This document shows positions 26,010-35,127 of a stretch of 64,000 nt of DNA, piece by piece. The position numbers and the translations under genes were made by a program. The notes below the pieces were generated by a model. That model did not search any database, had not been told where the DNA came from, and saw nothing but the letters and a program-made list of their open reading frames with translations. The stretch lies in NCBI RefSeq assembly GCF_000175215.2, contig NC_014816.1, positions 1,981,001-2,045,000 of the forward strand, in the 5' to 3' direction. Within the stretch, counting starts at the first letter, position 1. Every line of letters starts with the position of its first letter. Source of the stretch: Asticcacaulis excentricus CB 48. GTDB lineage: Bacteria; Pseudomonadota; Alphaproteobacteria; Caulobacterales; Caulobacteraceae.

Positions 26010-27956
26010 GTGAGCGAGAAGGACCACCCGTTGTTCAGCGATATTTCGAGCGACATCTTTGCGTTTAGTTTCGACGGCTTAAGTTCGCCGCTCATCGACC
26101 TGAAGTTTCGCACCGGCCCGCAAAAGGGCGACCATACGCTCGGCTGGGGTCTAGCATGGTACCCGGCAGATAATAAGGCTGCAATGGTGGCCAAGGACCC
26201 GGCCGCCAAGGACACCGTTTCGCTCAAGGGGGCGATGAGCGACTGGGAAGGATTCCGCTCGACCGTCTTCTTTTGCAAGGTGCGTGGCGCGGCCACCGGC
26301 TATACCCATCTGGAAACCCAACCCTTCACCCGGTCCTTTGCCGGTCAGGACTGGGTGTTCATGCACAATGGCAACCTCGACAAGGAAGCCATTAAGAAGC
26401 TGCACCACAACAAGTCGATCTTTCTGGAGCCGCTGGGGCGTACGGATTCAGAGCTGGCTCTGGTCTTTCTGCTTGGCAAAATCGAGGATTACGGGGCGCG
26501 CACGCTGGCGGCCATCGACCACAACGTCCTTCTGAGCTGGTTCCTGCAACTGGATGATCTTGGCTCGGCCGACATGGCCATTTCCGATGGCGTGACGGTG
26601 GCGGTCTTCTACGGCTCCAAATCGCAATCGAGCCTCTATTACAGTCGCATCAAGCCGCCGCACGCCGCTGAGGGGTTCCAGTCGGATGCCGCCTCTTTTG
26701 CCCTGAATAATCCGCGCGACACTTTCCGCACGGCGGTGGTCTTTGCCTCCTCGCCCTTCGCGTCGGGCAAGTGGACGCCGATGCAGGGCGGGCAACTGAT
26801 CATCGCACGGCGTGGTGCGGTCATTTGGACCAACAAGAAAGAAGCCCCGCCGAAATTGCCGGTGCCGCCGCAGCAGCCCGACCGCCCATCCGCACTGGCG
26901 TCTCCAATCCTTCAGGGCGGCCCGCTGGAGAAGATCACCGAGCGAAATGCCCTGTTCGCCAGCGTGCAGGCCCAGTCGCAACAGGCCTCCATCGTCGCGA
27001 AGCTGGCCAGCATGAGCCACGTGCAGTCGAACGTGATCAATGCCCGCTCGGTAACCCACGCCCCGGACGGCAGCCCCCTCACCTACCGGCTTTATGACGT
27101 GGTGCATTCGACGGAATACACCTACGAGAAAGCCGTCGAACATTCGACCCACACCTTCCGCCTGTTGCCTGTCGAGGATCAGCTTCAGGAGGTCATCCAT
27201 TCAACCCTGACCATTTCGGCTGAGGGTGAGGACGTGCGCTTTGAGGACGTGTTCGGCAATCAGAACATACACTATTCGATCATCAAACCGTACAAGCAAC
27301 TGACCGTCTCGTGCCGCTCGCTGGTTAAGATCTTCGGTCAGGCGCCGGACGATTACGGCCCGGCCCAGCGTCAGGCGCGCTTCCCCATTTCGTGGATGCC
27401 GTGGCAGCTTCAGGTGATGGAACCTTATTTGCTGCTGCTCGAAATGCCGGAAACGCAGATTGCCGAACTGCTGGTCTATGCGCGGGCCTTTTCCGAGCGC
27501 AATGCCGGTCACGTCATGGACACGCTGAACGACATCAACCTGACCATTTATCGCGACTATCAGTACGTACCAGGATCGACCTCGTTCTCGACTACGCCCT
27601 TTGATGTCTACGCCAATCGTAAAGGCGTCTGTCAGGACTTCGCCAACCTGTTCATCACACTGGCGCGACTTCTGGGCATTCCGGCGCGCTATCGCATGGG
27701 CTACATCTTTACTGGGGCCAATTACGAAAACAAGATTCAGTCCGACGCCAGCCACGCCTGGGCCGAAGTCTATATCCCCTATATCGGCTGGCGCGGCTTC
27801 GATCCGACCAATGGCTGCCTCGTGTCACAGGACCATGTGCGGGTGGCGTGCGGGCGAAACTATCTCGATGCGACGCCGACGTCCGGCACCATCTATCGCG
27901 GTGGCGGCAAGGAGGACCTCCGGGTACAGGTGACGATGAACGAGGTCTATTTATGA
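26010..27956 (+). CDS. Class II glutamine-amidotransferase-like domain fused to a transglutaminase-like domain
   Basis: A 648-residue fusion. Residues 1 to about 290 resemble a class II glutamine amidotransferase of the YafJ/EgtC type: DHTLGWGLAWYP, HLETQPFTR, FMHNGNLD and GRTDSEL. The family normally begins Met-Cys with Cys2 as nucleophile; here the second residue is Ser. The start is GTG at 26010, and an in-frame TAG at 26001 excludes a longer N-terminus, so Cys2 is absent. Residues about 365-648 are a transglutaminase-like domain with C541 (GVCQDFA), H582 (SHAWAEVY) and D598 (FDPTNG), all present. It is the second transglutaminase of the locus. Confidence 0.85.
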   Translation: MSEKDHPLFSDISSDIFAFSFDGLSSPLIDLKFRTGPQKGDHTLGWGLAWYPADNKAAMVAKDPAAKDTVSLKGAMSDWEGFRSTVFFCKVRGAATGYTHLETQPFTRSFAGQDWVFMHNGNLDKEAIKKLHHNKSIFLEPLGRTDSELALVFLLGKIEDYGARTLAAIDHNVLLSWFLQLDDLGSADMAISDGVTVAVFYGSKSQSSLYYSRIKPPHAAEGFQSDAASFALNNPRDTFRTAVVFASSPFASGKWTPMQGGQLIIARRGAVIWTNKKEAPPKLPVPPQQPDRPSALASPILQGGPLEKITERNALFASVQAQSQQASIVAKLASMSHVQSNVINARSVTHAPDGSPLTYRLYDVVHSTEYTYEKAVEHSTHTFRLLPVEDQLQEVIHSTLTISAEGEDVRFEDVFGNQNIHYSIIKPYKQLTVSCRSLVKIFGQAPDDYGPAQRQARFPISWMPWQLQVMEPYLLLLEMPETQIAELLVYARAFSERNAGHVMDTLNDINLTIYRDYQYVPGSTSFSTTPFDVYANRKGVCQDFANLFITLARLLGIPARYRMGYIFTGANYENKIQSDASHAWAEVYIPYIGWRGFDPTNGCLVSQDHVRVACGRNYLDATPTSGTIYRGGGKEDLRVQVTMNEVYL

Positions 27957-28145
27957 TAGCCCATTTGAAAGTGTCCGCGGCTTCAACAGCGGTACTTTCA
28001 AGTGGAAAGAAACGGTGAAGAATGTCTCGCGGCGGCGCCTCGAAATTTTTCGCATTTAATCCTTAGCCGGTCTTCTTTCGAATACCGAAATCAAATTGAA
28101 AGTGCGCGTATTTTTTGAGTTTTTTCGCTTTGGGGAGACACCCGC

Positions 28146-29603
28146 GTGAGTCTGGAATCCTATAAAACCGAAGGGTTTTTCGACGAGCTGTTCGCCAGTG
28201 ACGGTGTGCCGCATCCGGCCGCCGCCGGTCTTGTCGAGCAGTTGGACGCGCTCAGCCGGGCCGACCTGAAACGCCGCCAAAAACAGGCTGAAGACATCCT
28301 TTATCAGTCGGGCAACACCTTCAACGTCTATGGCGACAAGAAGGGCACCGAGAAGATCCTTCCGTTTGATATCATTCCTCGCCTTGTATCGGCCGCGGAT
28401 TGGGACAAGCTGGAGCGCGGCATCAATCAGCGTATCCGCGCCCTCAACCTGTTCATTCAGGACATTTATAACGACCAGAAAATCCTCAAGGACAAGGTGA
28501 TCCCGGCCGAACTGATCTTTTCGTCGGCCTGCTATTTGAAACCGTGCGAGGGCCTGTCGCCGCCCAAAGGCGTATGGACGCATATTTCCGGCACCGACTT
28601 CGTGCGCGATGGCGACGGCGAATTCTACGTGCTGGAGGACAATCTGCGTTGCCCGTCAGGCATTTCCTACGTTCTGGAAAACCGCGCTGTGCAAAAGCGC
28701 ATACTGCCCAAGGCGTTTCAGACCCTAAAGGTGCGCCCCGTCTCCAACTATGGCGACCACCTATACAAGACGCTGAAATTCATTGCCCCCGAAGGCAAGG
28801 ACGAGCCCAATATCGTCGTGCTGACACCCGGCATCTACAATTCCGCCTATTTCGAGCACGCCTATTTGGCGCAGCAGATGGGCGTGCCCTTGTGCCAGAA
28901 TTCCGACCTCGTGGTCGAAGATGATACCGTTTATATGCGCACGACTCAGGGCCTGAAACAGGTCGATGTTATCTATCGCCGCATTGATGATGAGTTCATA
29001 GACCCGCAGGTCTTTCGAAAGGACTCACTGCTGGGTGTCCCTGGCATCATGAACGCCTACCGCAAGGGCAAGGTGGCGCTGGCCAATGCCCCAGGCACAG
29101 GTATCGCCGACGATAAGGCCGTCTACGCCTATGTGCCGAAGATAGTGAAATACTATCTGGACGAAGACGCCATGGCTCAGAACGTGCCGACCTATATCTG
29201 TGAGGACGATAAAGAGCGCGACTACGTTCTGGCCAATCTCGACAAGCTGGTGGTCAAGGCAGTGAACCTGTCAGGCGGCTACGGTATGCTGATCGGCCCG
29301 AAAAGTACCAAGGCCGAGCAGAAGGAATTTGCCGAAAAAATCAGGGCCAAGCCGCGCGATTATATCGCCCAGCCCACCCTGTCTCTGTCGCGCGCGCCCA
29401 CCCTGATCGGCAACGGCATCGAGGGCCGCCACGTCGATTTCCGCCCCTATTCGCTGTTTGGCGAAGACGTTTTCACCCTGCCCGGCGGCCTGACGCGGGT
29501 GGCGCTGAAAAAAGGCTCGCTGGTCGTCAATTCTTCGCAGGGCGGCGGGTCGAAAGATACCTGGGTGCTAGGCGAAGAGAACTATTATGGAGTGGCGGAA
29601 TGA
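28146..29603 (+). CDS. Circularly permuted ATP-grasp type 2 family protein
   Basis: A 485-residue protein starting MSLESYKTEGF from a GTG at 28146. It shows the CP-ATP-grasp type 2 features: VLEDNLRCPSGISYVLENR, GDKKGTEKILPFD, VVKAVNLSGGYGMLIGP and the C-terminal GSLVVNSSQGGGSKDTW. It is predicted to ligate an amino acid or amine to a carboxylate using ATP. It forms an operon with the alpha-E gene: the last 17 bases of its reading frame overlap the upstream part of the alpha-E frame, whose start lies at 29650. Confidence 0.9.
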   Translation: MSLESYKTEGFFDELFASDGVPHPAAAGLVEQLDALSRADLKRRQKQAEDILYQSGNTFNVYGDKKGTEKILPFDIIPRLVSAADWDKLERGINQRIRALNLFIQDIYNDQKILKDKVIPAELIFSSACYLKPCEGLSPPKGVWTHISGTDFVRDGDGEFYVLEDNLRCPSGISYVLENRAVQKRILPKAFQTLKVRPVSNYGDHLYKTLKFIAPEGKDEPNIVVLTPGIYNSAYFEHAYLAQQMGVPLCQNSDLVVEDDTVYMRTTQGLKQVDVIYRRIDDEFIDPQVFRKDSLLGVPGIMNAYRKGKVALANAPGTGIADDKAVYAYVPKIVKYYLDEDAMAQNVPTYICEDDKERDYVLANLDKLVVKAVNLSGGYGMLIGPKSTKAEQKEFAEKIRAKPRDYIAQPTLSLSRAPTLIGNGIEGRHVDFRPYSLFGEDVFTLPGGLTRVALKKGSLVVNSSQGGGSKDTWVLGEENYYGVAE

Positions 29604-29649
29604 CCAGCCTCTCCGCTTTATTCGGCCACCGCCGTTCAGGACCTTCCGC

Positions 29650-30585
29650 ATGATGTTAAGCCGCGTTGCCAATTCGATTTACTGGATGTCGCGCTATTTG
29701 GAGCGCGCGGAAAACGTTGCGCGCTTCATCGACGTCAACACCCACCTGATGCTCGACATGGGTCTGAGCGTCGAGGAGACGCAGTGGTATCCTTTGATTG
29801 CCACCTCTGGCGACGATGAGGATTTCAACAAGCGCTACGCCACCGCAGATGAGAAATCCATCGTGCGCTTCCTGACTTTTGACGATAAGAATCCCAACTC
29901 CATCTTGTCTTCCATCTACCGCGCGCGCGAAAACGCCCGCACGGTGCGCGAAGTGATCCCGGTCGAGGTATGGGAAAAGATCAACGAGCTTTACCATCTG
30001 ACGCAGGCCCACAGCCGCAAACGCTCGGTCGAAGCCCTCCAAGCCTACTATACCGAGGTGCGTCAGTCGGGCACCCACTTCGCCGGCATGATGATCAACG
30101 CCATGTCGCGCGGCGACGGCTGGCACTTTGCGCGAATGGGGCAGTTGCTTGAGCGCGCGGACAAGACGGCGCGCCTTCTGGACGTGAAGTACTTTTTGCT
30201 TTTACCACGTGGAGAGCAGGTCGATAGCCCCTATGACAATGTGCAGTGGGGCGCGGTGCTGAAATCGGTCAATGCTCTGGAAATGTACCGGCAGGAATAC
30301 CACTCGATCAATTACCGTGACGTGACGCAATTCCTGCTGTTCTCAAAGCTGTTCCCGCGTTCGGTCCGCTTTTCGCTCGACTACGCCACCGTGTGCATGG
30401 AGGCTATCTGCGAGAAAAAGCCGGAATGCGCCGCTCTCACCGATATGAAGGCCCTACGCGCCCGTCTGATGGAAGCCGACGCCACCGCCCTCATCGCTTC
30501 GGGCCTGCATGAGTTCATCGACGCTTATCAGCTGGGGCTAAACCGGCTGGATCAGTCTGTTTATGAAACCTTCTTCAAGGACTGA
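29650..30585 (+). CDS. Alpha-E domain protein
   Basis: A 311-residue all-helical DUF403 protein. It begins MMLSRVANSIYWMSRYLERAENVARFIDV, which is the standard family opening, so I place the start at 29650 (or 29653). Alpha-E proteins accompany the ATP-grasp and transglutaminase proteins in a conserved gene set whose biochemical product is unknown. The gene ends the operon; the next gene is separated by 79 bases. Confidence 0.88.
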   Translation: MMLSRVANSIYWMSRYLERAENVARFIDVNTHLMLDMGLSVEETQWYPLIATSGDDEDFNKRYATADEKSIVRFLTFDDKNPNSILSSIYRARENARTVREVIPVEVWEKINELYHLTQAHSRKRSVEALQAYYTEVRQSGTHFAGMMINAMSRGDGWHFARMGQLLERADKTARLLDVKYFLLLPRGEQVDSPYDNVQWGAVLKSVNALEMYRQEYHSINYRDVTQFLLFSKLFPRSVRFSLDYATVCMEAICEKKPECAALTDMKALRARLMEADATALIASGLHEFIDAYQLGLNRLDQSVYETFFKD

Positions 30586-30664
30586 GACGTCACACAATAC
30601 CCGGGATCGGGCTTGCACAACCCCCGAGTGCGGTACATAGTCGCCCCAAAACAGGGGGGTACAT

Positions 30665-31711
30665 ATGCGCGTCGTCACATCTATCGTCGTCGTCGGTCTT
30701 CTTTTGACCACGCCCGCATGGGCTCAGCACAAGGCCCCGACTTCGGTGGGCCCTGATCCGTCGTCTCCGGACTACCATGAGCTTCTTCTGGATATCGGGG
30801 AAAAGGGCACCGTCTATCACCAGATTGAAACCATCAAGACCGAGACCCGCGACGGAGCGGCCAAAGTAACCCGCACAGACGCGGGTTACCGGAATGACTT
30901 TACTCTGGGAGACGACGGCTATGTCGTGAAAAAGACACTGACCCGAACGAGCATCACCATGCCCGACGGTCAGGTTATTGACAGCAAATCGACTGCCCCC
31001 GAAGCCGTCATGGTGCGTAGCCTAATCGGCAGCTTCAGTGAACTCACCTTCATCGCCGACGACAGTCTGACACCCGTCCGGTTGGAAAACTGGCCCGAGC
31101 TGCGTGAACGTAGCAAGGCCACTGTCCTGTCCCTTATTAGGGCTTCCGGTGAAAAGACATCCACCGATTTCGAGCAAAGCTTTGCGAAGATTTACGATAA
31201 CCTGATCGGCCGTATGAGTTCTGAACAGGCAGCCGATCTTTATCTCAAGGCCGACAGTTTCATGGCAATTGCGCATAATGTCGGCCTAGAACGTAACAAA
31301 CCGGTCATAACGGAAAGCACTGTCATCGTACCGCTTGGCAATTATCCGCTAGCCATGCGTTCGGCCCTTACGCTGACCGAGTGGAAACCGGAAGCCAATT
31401 CCGCACGCCTGTCCTACGATGTGGGTCCCACCCCCGAAGGCATGAAGGCCTTCCTTACCGAATTCATGCCGCGCTTCCTCAAGGAGGCGGGAGCCCCTGA
31501 AAACGTGCTCAAGGAGATCGATACATCGCTCAAAAACGATCCCAAGAGCAGTTTCGATATGTCCACACATTGTGATTACGATGTTGCCATCGACAACGGG
31601 CTGGTTCGTAAGGGCGGTTGCAGGCAGACCAGCACTTTCCACTTGTTGGGAGAGCAGTTCTCCAAAGTCGAAACCTACGAATTCTCCGAAAGCTTTACTG
31701 TGCCGAACTGA
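30665..31711 (+). CDS. Secreted hypothetical protein, paralogue A
   Basis: A 348-residue exported protein: signal peptide MRVVTSIVVVGLLLTTPA and a mature part that appears beta-rich. It is paralogous to the next gene: both contain a DxSLTPxRLENWPxLRxRxKA core, FADxxxxIAHNxGL-type segments and a C-terminal beta hairpin. I do not recognise a family. It has no lipobox. ATG at 30665. Confidence 0.7.
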   Translation: MRVVTSIVVVGLLLTTPAWAQHKAPTSVGPDPSSPDYHELLLDIGEKGTVYHQIETIKTETRDGAAKVTRTDAGYRNDFTLGDDGYVVKKTLTRTSITMPDGQVIDSKSTAPEAVMVRSLIGSFSELTFIADDSLTPVRLENWPELRERSKATVLSLIRASGEKTSTDFEQSFAKIYDNLIGRMSSEQAADLYLKADSFMAIAHNVGLERNKPVITESTVIVPLGNYPLAMRSALTLTEWKPEANSARLSYDVGPTPEGMKAFLTEFMPRFLKEAGAPENVLKEIDTSLKNDPKSSFDMSTHCDYDVAIDNGLVRKGGCRQTSTFHLLGEQFSKVETYEFSESFTVPN

Positions 31712-31794
31712 CAACCGTCACAGAGTTGACCCAAAGTCGAGCCAAAAAGACCTTGTTTCAGGGGTCTGGTTCCTGAAAACGGGAAGGGCGAACC

Positions 31795-32772
31795 ATGATC
31801 AGGGCGGTTGTCATCGCAGCCTGCATAACCGCAGGCGTAAGCGCGTCGGTTTCGGCTGAAGCCGCCGGCGCGACACCTCTCCAGGTCGAGTATTATCAAC
31901 TCCGCCTGACCCTGCCGCCAGGGGCGGCCGTGCGTCAGACGCTTAAACGCACCACCGAAAGCGAAACCAACGGCAAGGTGATCCGCACGCGGCTGGAGGC
32001 CGAGTATCTCAGCCAGTTGTCACGGCATCCGGACGGCTACCGCGTCTTCAAAGCGCTGGTAAACACCGCGTTCCAGGTCGAAGGCCCAGAGGCCGACGCT
32101 GAGCGTCTAGAGCTGGAAAAGGTGATGCGGGCCGCTGCTAGCATCCGCGACATCACCTATATCGCCGACGAAAGCCTGACGCCGCTGCGCCTTGAGAACT
32201 GGCCGCAACTGCGCAATCGCCTCAAGGCCGCCATGCGCCGTTCTGGGGCCATTAATGCCCGCGAAGGCGACGCTTTTGACGGCCTTTATGGGCCGATGAC
32301 AGCGGAAACGGCGGCGGAACAATTCCTACCGGAAGACGCTCTTCTGGCCATTCCGCACAATCTGGGTCTAAGCCTCAACAATCCTTACCGGCTGGATTCG
32401 CTGATCAATGGCCCGTTCGGCGATACGATCAGCGCGCGCGAAAGCCTCACTCTGACGGCGTGGGACGAGGCGAAGGGCGAGGCCGAAGTCCTCTACGAGT
32501 CGGGCCCGACACGTGAGGCGCTGGACGCCTACGCGAAGCGCATCCGTCCGGCGCTGGAGCAAGCGGCGGCGCGCAGCGCGCGCATTCGCAAGGCCGCCCC
32601 CGTCCCTGTCGGTGATATCCAGCTCGATATCGGGACCTCCTGTCGTTACCGCATTAGCCTGAAGACCGGGTTGGTTAGCCGCGCCGAATGCCAGTCGGTG
32701 CGCGATATACGTCAGGGCGACGACCGCCGGCGTCACCGCGAAAGCTGGGTGCTGGGCGAAACCATCAAATAA
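31795..32772 (+). CDS. Secreted hypothetical protein, paralogue B
   Basis: A 325-residue exported protein with the signal peptide MIRAVVIAACITAGVSASVSA, cut before EAAG. It shares the DESLTPLRLENWPQLRNRLKAA core, the IPHNLGLSLNNPYRL segment and the C-terminal half with paralogue A. It starts 83 bases after paralogue A and runs in the same direction. The function is unknown. Its tail is more basic than that of paralogue A. Confidence 0.7.
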   Translation: MIRAVVIAACITAGVSASVSAEAAGATPLQVEYYQLRLTLPPGAAVRQTLKRTTESETNGKVIRTRLEAEYLSQLSRHPDGYRVFKALVNTAFQVEGPEADAERLELEKVMRAAASIRDITYIADESLTPLRLENWPQLRNRLKAAMRRSGAINAREGDAFDGLYGPMTAETAAEQFLPEDALLAIPHNLGLSLNNPYRLDSLINGPFGDTISARESLTLTAWDEAKGEAEVLYESGPTREALDAYAKRIRPALEQAAARSARIRKAAPVPVGDIQLDIGTSCRYRISLKTGLVSRAECQSVRDIRQGDDRRRHRESWVLGETIK

Positions 32773-33045
32773 TACCGGTCTGGCCATTTGGCTAAATAGG
32801 TATGACATACGTCTTGTAAGACGACAGGAAGCAGCCTAAACGTCTAAGGGTCTGTCTGACAAATACCCTTTTTGTGTAGAGGTGGTGCGCGTATTTCGGT
32901 GGCTGTGACGCACCCTATTTACTGCCTTATGCAATCGTTCCATAACAGAGTAAGGGACGAAGGGTTCAAATCGGATCGATCACTCACTTTGACACGCGTC
33001 GCGAGACGGCATCCGGGCGATTTAACGCCTTACGGACACGAGAAC

Positions 33046-34278
33046 ATGACCTTGGAAGCGCTTCCAAATGATACGCGTATGGCCCCCCGCAACGGCGCCT
33101 ATGAGGAGGGACTGTCGGGCACCAATCTCGAACGCGCGGGCGACCACAATCAGCGCGTGACACTTCAGGCCATCCGCGCCCGAGGGCCGATCACGCGTGC
33201 CGATCTGGCCGATATCACCAGCCTGACCGCGCCCGCCATCGCCAATATTACTCGACGCCTGCTCAATGACGGCCTGATCCTGAAAGCCGGGCGTCTGACG
33301 GGCGGGCGCGGTCAGCCCGCCACACAGCTGGTGGTCAATCCGGACGGAGCCTTTTCGATTGGCCTCAACATCGATCGCGACCACATCACCGTCGTCGCCC
33401 TGGATTTCGTGGGTCAGGTGCGTTTTCGCATCAGCCGCGAAGTCCATTTCGCCATGCCTGACGAAGTGCGTGCCTTTGTGGCCGAAACACTGAACACCTT
33501 GCGCCGCAAACGCTTGATCGACTTCGACCGCCTGATCGGCATGGGCATCGGGATGCCAGACGACCTGGGCCGGGTGCGCCTACCCAATCGTCCTGACGCC
33601 TACGGGGTGTGGTCTGAAATCGACGTACCGGCCCTCTTCACAGGCCTGATTGATGCCCCGGTGGTCGTCGAAAACGATGCCGCGGCGGCGGCCATTGGCG
33701 AGATGCAATTCGGCCACGGCCTGCAATCGCGCTCCTTCATCTATACGCTGATTTCCGCCGGTCTGGGCGGCGGCATGGTCATAAATGGCCACTATTTCCG
33801 CGGCGCGGATGGGCGGTCAGGCGAAATCGGCTTTCTACCCATCCCTGGCGAAGCGGGGATCGAGCATACGCTTCAGGACGCGGTCTCCCTCTACGCCCTC
33901 TATGCCCGTCTGACCACACACGGTTTCGCGGCCAGCGTCCCCGCCGATCTCGAAAACCTGTCTCCGCAGGCGCAAAGCGTGGTGGATGCATGGCTGGATG
34001 ACGCCGCGCAGTACCTCTACATGCCCTTTCTGACACTCAACTGCGGCCTGAACCCGGAAGCGCACTTTATCGGCGGACGGATGCCTGCCGCCATTATCGA
34101 CGGCCTGTGCGACCGGCTGAATGCGCTCTATGCGCGCTTGTCCGACCGCCGTCTGCCGCCGATAGCGCCCGTGCGCCGCGCCGCGCTGGCCATCGATGCC
34201 TGCGCCTGCGGTGCGGGCATACTGCCGTTCAATGAGCGCTTCCTGCCAATTCGTGAAGCGCTAATGAAATCGGCTTAG
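33046..34278 (+). CDS. ROK-family transcriptional regulator
   Basis: An HTH-ROK repressor of about 400-411 residues. The start may be the ATG at 33046 or the one at 33079 (MAPRNGAY), and the perfect palindrome at 33052-33067 favours the second. The N-terminal winged helix (ITRADLADITSLTAPAIANITRRLL) is followed by the ROK sugar-binding fold (LVVNPDGAFSIGLNIDRDHITV, VVVENDAAAAAIGE, GGRMPAAII). Such regulators repress sugar genes until their sugar ligand binds. The downstream glycan genes and the palindrome suggest autoregulation, but its ligand is unknown. Confidence 0.85.
   Translation: MTLEALPNDTRMAPRNGAYEEGLSGTNLERAGDHNQRVTLQAIRARGPITRADLADITSLTAPAIANITRRLLNDGLILKAGRLTGGRGQPATQLVVNPDGAFSIGLNIDRDHITVVALDFVGQVRFRISREVHFAMPDEVRAFVAETLNTLRRKRLIDFDRLIGMGIGMPDDLGRVRLPNRPDAYGVWSEIDVPALFTGLIDAPVVVENDAAAAAIGEMQFGHGLQSRSFIYTLISAGLGGGMVINGHYFRGADGRSGEIGFLPIPGEAGIEHTLQDAVSLYALYARLTTHGFAASVPADLENLSPQAQSVVDAWLDDAAQYLYMPFLTLNCGLNPEAHFIGGRMPAAIIDGLCDRLNALYARLSDRRLPPIAPVRRAALAIDACACGAGILPFNERFLPIREALMKSA
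33052..33067. promoter_or_regulatory. Perfect LacI-type palindrome at the ROK regulator start
   Basis: TTGGAAGCGCTTCCAA is a perfect 16-base palindrome with a central CG, the form of LacI/GalR-family operators. It lies 11 bases upstream of the alternative start at 33079 and inside the frame opened at 33046. Confidence 0.65.
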
Positions 34279-34364
34279 AGCACTTTTCGGATAAAGAGCG
34301 CGTTAAACGAAACATTTGAGCCCGTCGGCGGCTCAACTAAGCCGGCGAATGCGCCTATTACACT

Positions 34365-34451
34365 AACGGCCGAAGATGGTAACCGCCTCCGGCCGTTGAA
34401 AGTTGAAACTCGAGACTGTCTTATATGTGTCGGCGACATGAGACAGTCTCG
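34365..34451. repeat. Two intergenic hairpins between convergent genes
   Basis: AACGGCCG (34365-34372) pairs with CGGCCGTT (34390-34397). CGAGACTGTCT (34411-34421) pairs with AGACAGTCTCG (34441-34451), and the loop between has further partial pairing (ATGTGTCG with CGACAT). No T tract follows, so these are not typical terminators. Confidence 0.6.
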
Positions 34452-34489
34452 AAAGGCATCCCAAGCGTCATATTCAATGACCCACGATA

Positions 34490-34999
34490 TTACTGCAAAA
34501 TCACAAAATTGACGTAGAAGGGCTCAAGCGACTCCGCCGAAGCGTTGCGCAGTTCGATGGTGTCAAACTGCCCGTCCTTCACCTTGAGGTCCTTTATCGG
34601 CACGTCATAACGCACCCACTTGCCTTTCACCCCTTTGAGCGTCACCTGGCTCTCATAGGCCTTTTCGCCGAGCCGCAGACGCAGTGACACCTCCTGCTTC
34701 CCCTTGGGGCCACCATGCACCAGAAGCGTAAGGGTCTTGAAATCCGGGCCATTCAGCTTCTGCCAGGTCTGAAACGTGAAAACGTTCCAGGCGGCCATGG
34801 TGATTTCCACCGGCTTCTGATCTTCAAGCGGTACGGCCGGCGTCTGTTTGGCCCATCCGCCAATCCACCAGCCTTCTTTCATGCCATCGGCATAGGCAAG
34901 CATGGGGCCTTTCTGGGCGCGCGCCACGCCGGCGGCCATAAGCGCCAGCCCACTCGCCAATCCTTGGGCCAAAAAGCCTTTGCGTGTCAGTTCTTTCAT
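34490..34999 (-). CDS. Secreted beta-sandwich-like protein, 169 aa
   Basis: An exported protein with the signal sequence LAQGLASGLALMAAGVARA (cut near residue 28). The mature part is all-beta and carries short Trp/Tyr-rich strands (EGWWIGGWAKQ, AAWNVFTFQTWQKL, VKGKWVRYDVPIKDL), the pattern of a carbohydrate-binding-like or jelly-roll domain. I cannot name a family. It lies in a run of glycan genes and could bind sugar. Both neighbours are on the same side of the glycan locus. Confidence 0.65.
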   Translation of the reverse strand: MKELTRKGFLAQGLASGLALMAAGVARAQKGPMLAYADGMKEGWWIGGWAKQTPAVPLEDQKPVEITMAAWNVFTFQTWQKLNGPDFKTLTLLVHGGPKGKQEVSLRLRLGEKAYESQVTLKGVKGKWVRYDVPIKDLKVKDGQFDTIELRNASAESLEPFYVNFVILQ

Positions 35000-35127
35000 G
35001 GTGTCCTCCTCGATACGCCGGGTGTTCCGGTCTGGTATGAGCGCCTTTGGTAAGGCGCTTTAAATCGGAGCAAACTTTCGGTTCAATTTGACCTCGCTAC
35101 GCTCCGGGTACGCATACTGAAATCGAT

